A stretch of 5,703 nucleotides of DNA from an uncultured Dyadobacter sp. (GTDB taxonomy: Bacteria > Bacteroidota > Bacteroidia > Cytophagales > Spirosomataceae). Positions 1 to 5,527 of this stretch are shown piece after piece. Within the stretch, counting starts at the first letter, position 1. The number at the start of each line of letters is the position of its first letter. Location of the stretch: the NCBI GenBank assembly GCA_946481035.1, contig CAMLNK010000320.1, positions 1 to 5,703 of the forward strand, read 5' to 3'. The notes beneath the pieces were generated by a model. It saw nothing but the letters and a program-made list of their open reading frames with translations. It searched no databases and was not told where the DNA came from. The position numbers and the translations under genes were made by a program.

Positions 1-33
1 AACTGGCAAAAAGGCGAGGCTACTCTTGCCTAG
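1..33 (+). CDS. ahpC: AhpC-type peroxiredoxin, C-terminal end only (partial)
   Basis: The first ten codons of the window read NWQKGEATLA and then stop with TAG. This matches the stretch just after the resolving cysteine (CPA-K/N-W-x-x-GEATLA) in bacterial AhpC, the thiol peroxidase that reduces hydrogen peroxide and organic peroxides in the cytoplasm. The rest of the gene lies before the window. An AhpD-like gene follows on the same strand, and AhpC with AhpD is a known functional pair, which supports the call. Enterobacterial AhpC continues about nine more residues after this point (PSLDLVGKI), so this protein appears to end early. Only ten residues are visible, so the family call rests on a short but distinctive match plus context. 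Confidence 0.68.
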   Translation, partial: NWQKGEATLA

Positions 34-44
34 TCAGCCCATTT

Positions 45-99
45 AAAGCAGTTCACAGCGGTCAGTCATTCGAACGCCGGTTCTGTGAACTGCTTTTTT
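45..99 (+). terminator. Rho-independent terminator between ahpC and the ahpD-like gene
   Basis: A perfect 14-bp inverted repeat (AAAGCAGTTCACAG at 45-58, its complement at 83-96) is followed by a run of six T ending at 99. The 24-nt loop can add a short inner CGG/CCG stem (59-61 with 77-79). It begins 12 bp after the ahpC stop and ends 44 bp before the next start. It should end most ahpC transcripts, so the downstream gene would depend on read-through or its own promoter. Confidence 0.85.
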
Positions 100-142
100 A
101 CCACCCACGGGAAAACCTTCCCGACCAAAAATCCAAACGAAC

Positions 143-733
143 ATGTATCCATTTGCAGCCACAGGGAACACGAAAGAGTCCCTGTATAAAGAGGTCAATT
201 TGCCTGCGGAATTCGAAAGCGTGCTCATCAACAAGCTCGCCGCGCTTGACCACCGTTACCTCAAAGACCTGAAAATCAATGTAGGTAATGTATTGAAATC
301 ACAAACATTGAACCGCAAGGAGGCATTGCTGCTCGCATTGTCGGTTGCGGTGAACGAAAAGAATGCGGCGTTGATCGCGGCGCTGGAAGAACTGGCTGTG
401 CAGGAAGGCGCGGACGAGAAGGAAATTGCGGAGGTAACAGCCTGTGTGTCATTGATGAATGCGAACAACGTATTCTACCGTTTCCGTCACTTCATGCACA
501 AGGAGTTTTACGATAATGCGCCTGCGGGCATCAAAATGAGCATTATGGTGAACCCTGTGCTCGGCAAAGAGTTTTTCGAATTGCTAAGCCTCGTCGTATC
601 CGCATTGAACGGCTGCGAAATGTGCGTGACTTCGCACGAGCAGTCGGTGCTGAACCACGGCGGCACGCAGGCGCGCATATTCGATGCAGTAAGGCTTGGA
701 GCGATCTTCAAGAGCTTTTCTGTTTTGATATAA
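143..733 (+). CDS. ahpD: AhpD-like alkylhydroperoxidase / carboxymuconolactone decarboxylase-family protein
   Basis: A 196-residue cytoplasmic protein, mostly helical, near the length of Mycobacterium tuberculosis AhpD (about 177 residues). The C-terminal half carries the AhpD active-site pattern: E146, then C158-E-M-C161, then H165 in GCEMCVTSHE. The Glu-to-first-Cys distance of 12 and the second-Cys-to-His distance of 4 equal those of AhpD Glu118, Cys130, Cys133 and His137. In that family the CxxC pair reduces peroxides and recycles the AhpC disulfide using a dihydrolipoyl-type donor. The residue between the cysteines that is His132 in the mycobacterial enzyme is Met160 here. Its position after ahpC argues for a role as AhpC partner or reductant. 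The ATG at 143 has no clear Shine-Dalgarno sequence, and a small hairpin (GGGAA at 109-113, TTCCC at 118-122) lies upstream. Some CMD-family members do other chemistry, so the exact activity is inferred. Confidence 0.88.
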   Translation: MYPFAATGNTKESLYKEVNLPAEFESVLINKLAALDHRYLKDLKINVGNVLKSQTLNRKEALLLALSVAVNEKNAALIAALEELAVQEGADEKEIAEVTACVSLMNANNVFYRFRHFMHKEFYDNAPAGIKMSIMVNPVLGKEFFELLSLVVSALNGCEMCVTSHEQSVLNHGGTQARIFDAVRLGAIFKSFSVLI

Positions 734-768
734 AACAAAACTAGCCAGGTCTTTAAGATCTGGCTAGT
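731..768 (-). terminator. Terminator for the - strand lipoprotein operon, in the convergent gap
   Basis: A stem of 12 pairs (740-751 with 757-768, one G-T pair) encloses the 5-nt loop TTTAA. Read on the - strand, the hairpin is followed by TTTTGTTTTA, the usual signature of an intrinsic terminator, about 45 bases after the stop at 814. On the + strand there is no T run after the stem, so it would stop ahpD-like transcripts less well, although it overlaps that gene's stop codon. The 80-bp convergent gap holds nothing else recognisable. Confidence 0.75.
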
Positions 769-813
769 CCCAAATTATCCATCCTATTTCTCTATTGTTT
801 CTCTTTTAAATAC

Positions 814-1641
814 TTACTCAACCTTGCGCAGCTCGGTAGTGGAAGTACTCTCCTTGCCTTTTTCGATCGATTTCACGATCCCCACACCCGGCGCGGTCCA
901 AAGCGTCACGTTGACTGTCTCTGTGGTAATATCCGGCTGCGTTACCTCCGTTTCGAACTTCGTGTAAACTTCGTAGGTATACTCCCATTTCGTGCAATTG
1001 AAATTACCCGCCGGCGTAGTAACTGATTCTTCGGCTACTGCCTTGCCATTCTTGTAGGTAAGGCGCGCTTCCAACTTCCCAATTATCGAACCATCATCCT
1101 CCGTCGGGATTTCCAGCTCCATCAGCACCTTGATCGGGTCGCCTTTGAATGTAAGCGCGCTGTTGACCTTCCCATTGTTTTCCAAAAGCTGATATTGTGG
1201 GAAGCCGGTGATTTTGAATTCCGAAATGTAAGCTACCTCGTTGATTTGCGTCACCAGCGTCTGCATGGCCGACGGGTAAGGCAGCTCGTTGGTGGTGGTA
1301 CCGCCTTTGGCATAAGCTTTTGATACCAGCGTCATTTCATCGCCATCCTCCTCGATGATATTGTGGATGGTGTGCACGGCCATGCCGGCCGAGTCTTTGG
1401 TACTCACGATTTTCGTGGTCATATCGCTGGTCGTGCCGTCGGAATCGGTGACCTTGTAGCTATACTTCTTGTCTTTGGAAGGAATAAATGCCTTTTCAGT
1501 GCCACCGTTGTCGCCGCCGTCGGGATTCGGATTGTCGTCGTCCTTGCAGGCGGTAAATGACATGGCCAGGACGGCCAGGGCCAATGCAGTCTTTGTGATT
1601 CTGTGGATAACCAGTGCGGATGCTTCTATTTTATTGTTCAT
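814..1641 (-). CDS. TapB/DUF3108-like outer-membrane lipoprotein
   Basis: A 275-residue lipoprotein precursor. Residues about 16-31 form a hydrophobic signal ending FTA before C32, an acceptable lipobox though with Phe at -3. The mature protein starts C-K-D-D-D, which resembles the lipoprotein export signal that sends Bacteroidota lipoproteins to the cell surface, then a flexible Asp/Gly/Asn linker to about residue 48. The body is beta-rich. Its C-terminal part (about 207-270) has the pattern TTPAGNFNC, then LWTAPGVGIVKS, ending in STTEL, which I recognise from DUF3108/TapB-like lipoproteins of Bacteroidota. Function is unknown and I see no catalytic motif. It is the last gene of a probable three-gene operon, 24 bp after the small exported-protein gene. 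The ATG at 1641 has AT-rich DNA upstream and no Shine-Dalgarno. The family name is from memory of the pattern. Confidence 0.8.
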   Translation of the reverse strand: MNNKIEASALVIHRITKTALALAVLAMSFTACKDDDNPNPDGGDNGGTEKAFIPSKDKKYSYKVTDSDGTTSDMTTKIVSTKDSAGMAVHTIHNIIEEDGDEMTLVSKAYAKGGTTTNELPYPSAMQTLVTQINEVAYISEFKITGFPQYQLLENNGKVNSALTFKGDPIKVLMELEIPTEDDGSIIGKLEARLTYKNGKAVAEESVTTPAGNFNCTKWEYTYEVYTKFETEVTQPDITTETVNVTLWTAPGVGIVKSIEKGKESTSTTELRKVE

Positions 1642-1646
1642 GGCAA

Positions 1647-1666
1647 ATTTAGATTTATTTAGATTT
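1647..1666. repeat. Perfect 10-bp tandem duplication in an intergenic gap
   Basis: ATTTAGATTT occurs twice back to back (1647-1656 and 1657-1666), filling most of the 24-bp gap between two operon genes and touching the stop codon of the upstream gene. It makes the leader of the TapB-like gene very AT-rich. It is probably a replication-slippage product; an effect on translation initiation is possible but not shown. Confidence 0.7.
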
Positions 1667-1989
1667 CAATTGATTTCGTAAAGTTTGATGGCCGACTGGC
1701 CCGTGGTGTCTTTTTCCAGCGCTTTGCGAAGTTTTTCGTTCAGGTATTTTCTAACCGAAAGCTTCCGGACGTCGAGCACCTCCGCCTCCGTCGTTTCCGA
1801 CACGAGGTGATTGCTATGAGCATAGTACCTGACGATCGTGGATTTTTTGTCCGGGGCTGTTTCCGTTACCCAAAAACCCTTTTCGGGAAACGGTTGCCGG
1901 GCAGAGCGCGTAGCCTTGCGCATGGTGCGGTTTTGCATGCCCGCAGCGACCAGCAGGCCCGCGAGCACGCAATACGTGATGATTTTCAT
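1666..1989 (-). CDS. Small exported protein of unknown function
   Basis: A 107-residue protein that I cannot name. Residues 1-17 (MKIITYCVLAGLLVAAG) look like a signal peptide or single membrane anchor with no lipobox cysteine, so the mature part is probably periplasmic. A basic segment (R21-R31) follows, then a conserved-looking core with KGFWVTET, STIVRYYAHSNHLVSE and a C-terminal amphipathic helix (about 74-93). Small proteins with a GFWVVES-like start and a strand/helix core are common in Cytophagales, but I know of no assigned role. It lies 14 bp after the beta-helix lipoprotein gene. That gap contains GGGAG about nine bases before the ATG, an unusually good Shine-Dalgarno for this group, which supports this start and expression from the operon. 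Confidence 0.72.
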   Translation of the reverse strand: MKIITYCVLAGLLVAAGMQNRTMRKATRSARQPFPEKGFWVTETAPDKKSTIVRYYAHSNHLVSETTEAEVLDVRKLSVRKYLNEKLRKALEKDTTGQSAIKLYEIN

Positions 1990-2003
1990 GGCTCAACGCT
2001 CCC

Positions 2004-3473
2004 CTACTCTTTCAGCAGCTTGGCTTGGGCATTGTCTTTGAATGTATTAGCAGTTTCGACGTCGCCGTTGATGGTGCCCTGGTAGTTGACGAAGATGCCG
2101 TAGCCACCGCTATTGGAAATCACCGACTTCCGGATCGTCATGCGCGATTGTCCGCCGTAGATCGCGATGTTGGCCTTCTTGCCCGACACGATCGCAATGT
2201 TACCGCCGCCCGATACTTCCGCATTTTCGATCACGTTCTTGTCGCTCGTCGAGAAGCAGAGCAGGCCTTTCCAGTAAGCAGCGGTATTTTCAGCGCCGCG
2301 GATGATGATCTTGTTCGTTTCTGTCCCTACTGCATTGAAATAGCCGTCTTCGATGGTAATGAAGCCCGCACGGCCCACCTCGATGATCACACCCGGCAGC
2401 AACTTCCAGTTAGCGTCTGATGCCACGTTTTCAAGAATGCGGTAAGGAGTTTTGTCTTTGAAACCTTTCCAAACCACTTCCGTTGTAGCATTTTTGGCCA
2501 GCGACGATCCAAATATCTCGACCACATTGCGGCCGTTACCGTTGGTGAATTTCGAATCCGTATCCAGGTTTTTCACGTTTTCGGCGCCCATCAGGATACC
2601 TGCTTCCGTATTGTCTTTGAAATTGTTCTTTTCAAATGAAGCCAGGATTACCGAATATTCGAGATAGAGGCCATAACCCGCATTCTGCTCGAAAAGACAG
2701 TTCTTGATATTCACTTCCGCGCGACCGGCCCCGAGAACCGCCATACCGGCTTTCGTAGTAGCGTAAAGTGGCTTGCTTCCCGCATGCATTACCTGCACAT
2801 ATTCGAGCGTATTCGCGCTGCTCGACGAGCGGAATACGATACCCGACCAGAAGCCTTTGGTAGTTTCCTTGCCAATGAAGCGGATCGGCTTGGCGGAATC
2901 GCCCTTCGCGAGCAGCACACCGCCGCCGTCGTTGATTTCGATGCGCGTATCACGTGCAAATGCGATTACAACACCCGGTTTGATTTCGAGCTCCGCATTC
3001 ACCGACACATTCGCATTCACGATGTAGTCGGGGATGGACGGGTTGTTGATCCGGTCGGTCAAAGTGAGTTTCGCGCGGATATTCGCGTCGATCACGATCG
3101 GTTCGATCACCGTGGAGGTGATCACGACTTTGTCTTTGCTCTGACCGTTCGCATTGGTGATGGTCAGTTCCACTTCGTACTCACCCGGAAGGTCGGCCGT
3201 GAAGGTTGGTTTGGCGGTCGCAGCCGACGCCAGGTTGGCGGTACTTCCTGCCGGCTTTTTGCTGAATGCCCAGCTGAATTCGAAAGGCTTGTTTTCGCTG
3301 TCGGTAGAAGCGCTACCGTCGAGGTTCACAACCGAGCCTGCATTTACATTCTGGTCCGCCCCTGCTTTGGCGGTCAATGTGTTGGATGGTTTTACTTCTT
3401 CGTCCTCCTTGCAGCTACCCAGCAACAGGGCAAAGGACAAGGCTGCCCAAAGAATTCTTCTTGCTTTTAACAT
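2004..3473 (-). CDS. PKD-domain plus parallel beta-helix surface lipoprotein
   Basis: With the ATG at 3473 the protein has 489 residues. An upstream in-frame ATG at 3512 would add 13 polar residues before the signal peptide, so the shorter form is chosen. Residues 1-20 are a classic lipoprotein signal (LLLGS before C21). The mature start C-K-E-D-E-E fits the Bacteroidota surface-export signal. Residues about 32-120 form a PKD-like Ig-fold domain (AGADQNVNAG start, NLDGSAS, PGEYEVELTITNANG end). Residues about 140-489 form a right-handed parallel beta-helix made of two similar modules (about 148-292 and 342-487), each with PGV-I, a DGG/DGY turn, WxG and a GYG near the end. Such proteins are often adhesins or carbohydrate-binding or -processing proteins, but no lyase or hydrolase catalytic set is evident, so a structural or binding role is inferred. 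It is the first gene of the operon, preceded by a 148-bp gap with candidate regulatory sites. Confidence 0.85.
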   Translation of the reverse strand: MLKARRILWAALSFALLLGSCKEDEEVKPSNTLTAKAGADQNVNAGSVVNLDGSASTDSENKPFEFSWAFSKKPAGSTANLASAATAKPTFTADLPGEYEVELTITNANGQSKDKVVITSTVIEPIVIDANIRAKLTLTDRINNPSIPDYIVNANVSVNAELEIKPGVVIAFARDTRIEINDGGGVLLAKGDSAKPIRFIGKETTKGFWSGIVFRSSSSANTLEYVQVMHAGSKPLYATTKAGMAVLGAGRAEVNIKNCLFEQNAGYGLYLEYSVILASFEKNNFKDNTEAGILMGAENVKNLDTDSKFTNGNGRNVVEIFGSSLAKNATTEVVWKGFKDKTPYRILENVASDANWKLLPGVIIEVGRAGFITIEDGYFNAVGTETNKIIIRGAENTAAYWKGLLCFSTSDKNVIENAEVSGGGNIAIVSGKKANIAIYGGQSRMTIRKSVISNSGGYGIFVNYQGTINGDVETANTFKDNAQAKLLKE

Positions 3474-3527
3474 GGCTAATATTCCAAATGATTTGAATGA
3501 ATTACATTCCATTTCTCAATGGCGGTG

Positions 3528-3535
3528 CAATTTTA
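3528..3535 (-). promoter_or_regulatory. Candidate -7 box for the lipoprotein operon
   Basis: On the - strand TAAAATTG matches the Bacteroidota -7 consensus TAnnTTTG at five of six fixed positions. No convincing -33 TTTG lies at the usual distance. It would put the transcript start near 3522-3524, giving a leader of about 50 nt. A tandem motif pair ends 36 bp upstream of it, a layout nearly equal to that upstream of the kinase gene, which is the main reason to list this imperfect box. Confidence 0.4.
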
Positions 3536-3571
3536 AACCGATTTGGCGAGCCTGGGAAGTGTGGAAAAGCG

Positions 3572-3605
3572 AGTGTCGATCAACAGCGGGTTTTGTCGAC
3601 AAACG
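3572..3605 (-). promoter_or_regulatory. Candidate LytTR-regulator operator upstream of the lipoprotein operon
   Basis: Two copies of a motif in the same orientation on the - strand: CGTTTGTCGACAAA (3592-3605) and TGTTGATCGACACT (3572-3585), 20 bp apart. They share TT-N-R-TCGACA with the pair upstream of the kinase gene. The left part of each, extended two bases upstream (GGCGTTTGT and GCTGTTGAT), matches seven of nine positions of the LytTR half-site consensus [TA][AC][CA]GTTN[AG][TG]. The upstream copy contains a perfect 12-bp palindrome (TTTGTCGACAAA), so binding by a dimeric helix-turn-helix protein is an alternative. Confidence 0.55.
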
Positions 3606-3621
3606 CCATTTGCAGCGCCAT

Positions 3622-4344
3622 TTAAAAGGTAAGCTTGAAGCGGCGCTGGCAATCGTTTCGGAAATTACGGCCGATAGGCAGCTCCTTTCCGGCGATTTCG
3701 AGCTTGTGGGAATGGTAGCTTTCGACCTTATCTACCGAAACAATGAATGACCGGTGAATGCGGATGAAACCGTCCTCGGGGAGGAGTTCTTCCAAAAGGC
3801 TTATTTTCTGTTTTGAAATTAGGGCTTTGTCTTTCAAAACTACTTTAATATAGTCGCGTAGGCTCTCGATCCAGTAAATATCATTGACATTCACTTTCAC
3901 CATTTTGCGGTCTACTTTTAAATACAAAAACACATCCTGGCTCGCCGGCGAAGCCTTTTGCGCCACTGAAACGGATTGATTGGTGATATTCAAGCCCGTA
4001 AAAACCTTGTCCATCGCCCGCAGGAACCGCTCGAATGGAATAGGTTTTAATAAATAATCGACTGCATTGAGGTCAAAACCCTCGACGGCGTAATCCTGGT
4101 AAGCGGTGGTAAAAACGACTTTCGGCGGGTTTTTAAGGCTTCTGAGCAGGTCGGTACCTTTCAGGCCCGGCATTTTCACGTCGAGGAACATCAGGTCGAT
4201 CTTCTGCTGCTGCAACACCTGGAATGCCTGGATGGCGTCCTGGCAGCGCGCCGCGACTTCTATTTCCGAGAAATTGGCGAGGTAGTTGTCCAGTACTTCG
4301 ATCGCGTGGGGTTCATCGTCCACCAGAATGGCTTTCAACTTCAT
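3622..4344 (-). CDS. LytTR-family response regulator
   Basis: A 240-residue two-domain regulator of the usual length for the family. Residues 1-115 are a receiver domain: acidic pocket D9, D10 and E11, phospho-acceptor D55 in LMFLDVKMPG, switch T80 in VFTTAY, and K100 in DYLLKP. A linker (about 116-136) leads to a LytTR DNA-binding domain (about 137-237), recognised by IYWIESLRDYIKV, FIRIHRSFIVSVDKV and the final LPIGRNFR. LytTR domains bind two direct repeats about two helical turns apart. The start lies 3 bp after the kinase stop codon (TGA ATT ATG), so translation is probably coupled and the kinase is the cognate partner. All key receiver residues are present, so it should be phosphorylation-controlled. 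I see no clear intrinsic terminator after the stop at 3622, so some read-through into the lipoprotein operon is possible. Its targets are inferred from repeats upstream of both operons. Confidence 0.95.
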   Translation of the reverse strand: MKLKAILVDDEPHAIEVLDNYLANFSEIEVAARCQDAIQAFQVLQQQKIDLMFLDVKMPGLKGTDLLRSLKNPPKVVFTTAYQDYAVEGFDLNAVDYLLKPIPFERFLRAMDKVFTGLNITNQSVSVAQKASPASQDVFLYLKVDRKMVKVNVNDIYWIESLRDYIKVVLKDKALISKQKISLLEELLPEDGFIRIHRSFIVSVDKVESYHSHKLEIAGKELPIGRNFRNDCQRRFKLTF

Positions 4345-4347
4345 AAT

Positions 4348-5445
4348 TCAAATTTCCAGTCGTTTGTCAAGGTCAATTTCCAGGATCACGGCAAATACAT
4401 CCTCCTCGTCCATGATTTTCAGGTTATGGGCCGAAGGATAGAGAATTTCGAGCCGTTTGCGCACGTTCGCGAGGCCTATGCTCACGTGATGCGGACGATC
4501 GTCGGGCGTTGCCGTTTCCGGTTTGCTGTTCGAGATCTTGAATTTCAATGCATTATTCTTCACCCGCAAATCCATATTGATCCACGCCAAACCAATTTGC
4601 TCGCTCGCGCCGTGCTTGAATGCATTCTCCACCAACGGCAGTATCAGCAGCGGCGCAATGTTATATTCGGGAGATAGGCCGTTGATACTGAAATGAATAT
4701 CCAGCCTCTCCTCGTACCGTATTTTTTCAAGCTCAATATAACTTTTGAGAATACTGATATCCCTTTCCAACTGCACGAGCTCCGTGTTCGCCTCATAAAG
4801 CATATACCGCAATATCTCCGCCAGCCCCATCACCACACCCGGCGATTGGGGCGATTGTTTGAGGGTCAATGCGTACAGGTTATTCAATGTATTAAACAAA
4901 AAATGCGGGTGCAGCTGGCCTTTGAGGAAATTCAGCTCGGCTTCCATCGCCGCCTGCCGCCTGTCGAACCACATTTTGAAAAACTTCACCGACAATGCGA
5001 TCCAGACGAAAATATTGGTCTGCTCGAATGCGCTGATCAGGTATGTCGGCTTGGCAAGCTGCTGCCGGAACGTCCCTTCGAGCTTGCGCCAGACAAACGT
5101 CGGGTCGTTCTTTTTCACCGCATTATAGATGATCGGGTCGGCGACGAGTATTTCCATCAGCCTGAAAGCCAGCGTCGAACCGATCACCACCAGCAAAAAA
5201 AGCAGGATGAATTGTACATATTTCTTGCGATCGAAATACCGCGGGATGATCACGTAGGCGATCAGGTAAAAATAGCCGATGTGGATCGGCATAAACAGCG
5301 CCACAATGCCGATCGTGAGCCAATAATCGGGCATACCAGCACCGTAAATGACCGTCAGCACCGTGAGGACGGCGAGCCAGAACAAAACGTGCAGTAAAAT
5401 TCTTTGATGTTTACTATTATTCAGGACCGGGGAAACAGGGCGCAT
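4348..5445 (-). CDS. LytS-type membrane sensor histidine kinase
   Basis: A 365-residue inner-membrane sensor. The N-terminal part has four predicted membrane helices (about 16-34, 42-66, 77-98 and 140-158), with a roughly 40-residue loop between the third and fourth that may be the sensing region, but no named sensor domain. A short coiled linker (DRRQAAMEAELNFLKGQ) leads to the His_kinase (PF06580-type) domain, with the phospho-acceptor motif LHPHFLFNTLNNL (H181 of PHF, with H179 also present). The ATP-binding domain shows the N box LPLVENAFKHG (N274) and a G box SIGLANVRKRL in which the usual first glycine is Ser322. It should autophosphorylate and pass phosphate to D55 of the regulator encoded 3 bp downstream. 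The ATG at 5445 is the only start that keeps the first helix whole. There is no Shine-Dalgarno sequence; instead a -7-like box ends 5 bp before the start codon. Confidence 0.94.
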   Translation of the reverse strand: MRPVSPVLNNSKHQRILLHVLFWLAVLTVLTVIYGAGMPDYWLTIGIVALFMPIHIGYFYLIAYVIIPRYFDRKKYVQFILLFLLVVIGSTLAFRLMEILVADPIIYNAVKKNDPTFVWRKLEGTFRQQLAKPTYLISAFEQTNIFVWIALSVKFFKMWFDRRQAAMEAELNFLKGQLHPHFLFNTLNNLYALTLKQSPQSPGVVMGLAEILRYMLYEANTELVQLERDISILKSYIELEKIRYEERLDIHFSINGLSPEYNIAPLLILPLVENAFKHGASEQIGLAWINMDLRVKNNALKFKISNSKPETATPDDRPHHVSIGLANVRKRLEILYPSAHNLKIMDEEDVFAVILEIDLDKRLEI

Positions 5446-5450
5446 AGTAA

Positions 5451-5458
5451 CAAAGATA
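5451..5458 (-). promoter_or_regulatory. -7 promoter box directly before the kinase gene
   Basis: On the - strand TATCTTTG is a perfect match to the Bacteroidota -7 consensus TAnnTTTG. Only five bases (TTACT) separate it from the ATG, so the transcript would start at or within a base or two of the start codon and be nearly leaderless. No TTTG is found at the expected -33 distance, which fits an activator-dependent promoter. The tandem motif pair ends 34 bp upstream. Confidence 0.55.
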
Positions 5459-5492
5459 GCGATTTAGGAGGCCAATACCGGCTTTGAAAAGC

Positions 5493-5527
5493 ATTGTCGA
5501 CCAATGTCATACTATTGTCGACGAACG
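5493..5527 (-). promoter_or_regulatory. Candidate LytTR-regulator operator upstream of the kinase-regulator operon
   Basis: Two same-orientation copies on the - strand, CGTTCGTCGACAAT (5514-5527) and CATTGGTCGACAAT (5493-5506), share the exact 9-mer GTCGACAAT at a 21-bp period (9-bp repeats, 12-bp spacer). This is the arrangement described for LytTR-domain binding sites. Extended two bases upstream, the halves GCCGTTCGT and GACATTGGT match eight and seven of nine positions of the LytTR consensus. The position, about 45-80 bp before the presumed start of transcription, suits an activator, suggesting autoregulation. Binding is not shown. Confidence 0.6.

Noticed and set aside
2025..2420. + strand frame of 131 codons
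   Set aside because: Antisense to the C-terminal beta-helix module, with shadow-type composition.
2784..3470. Long + strand open frame (228 codons) opposite the beta-helix lipoprotein gene
   Set aside because: The product is rich in Arg, His, Asp and Val in the way expected of an antisense frame, has no domain, and lies fully inside a well-supported lipoprotein gene.
3474..3512. Upstream ATG at 3512 as start of the beta-helix lipoprotein
   Set aside because: It would place 13 extra polar residues before a textbook lipoprotein signal peptide that begins at the ATG at 3473, and it would extend the gene into the leader next to the candidate -7 box.
3604..3623. CGCCATTT repeated at a 12-bp distance at the end of the regulator gene
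   Set aside because: Two short copies, one overlapping the stop codon; the element is not repeated at the other promoter and is probably chance.
3154..3750. + strand frame of 198 codons spanning the gap between the regulator and the lipoprotein operon
   Set aside because: It overlaps the ends of two solid - strand genes, runs through the intergenic control region, and shows no recognisable domain or start signal.
4693..5397. Long + strand open frame (234 codons) opposite the kinase gene
   Set aside because: Its Gln/His/Arg-rich composition is typical of a shadow frame; the opposite strand has clear kinase motifs over the same bases.
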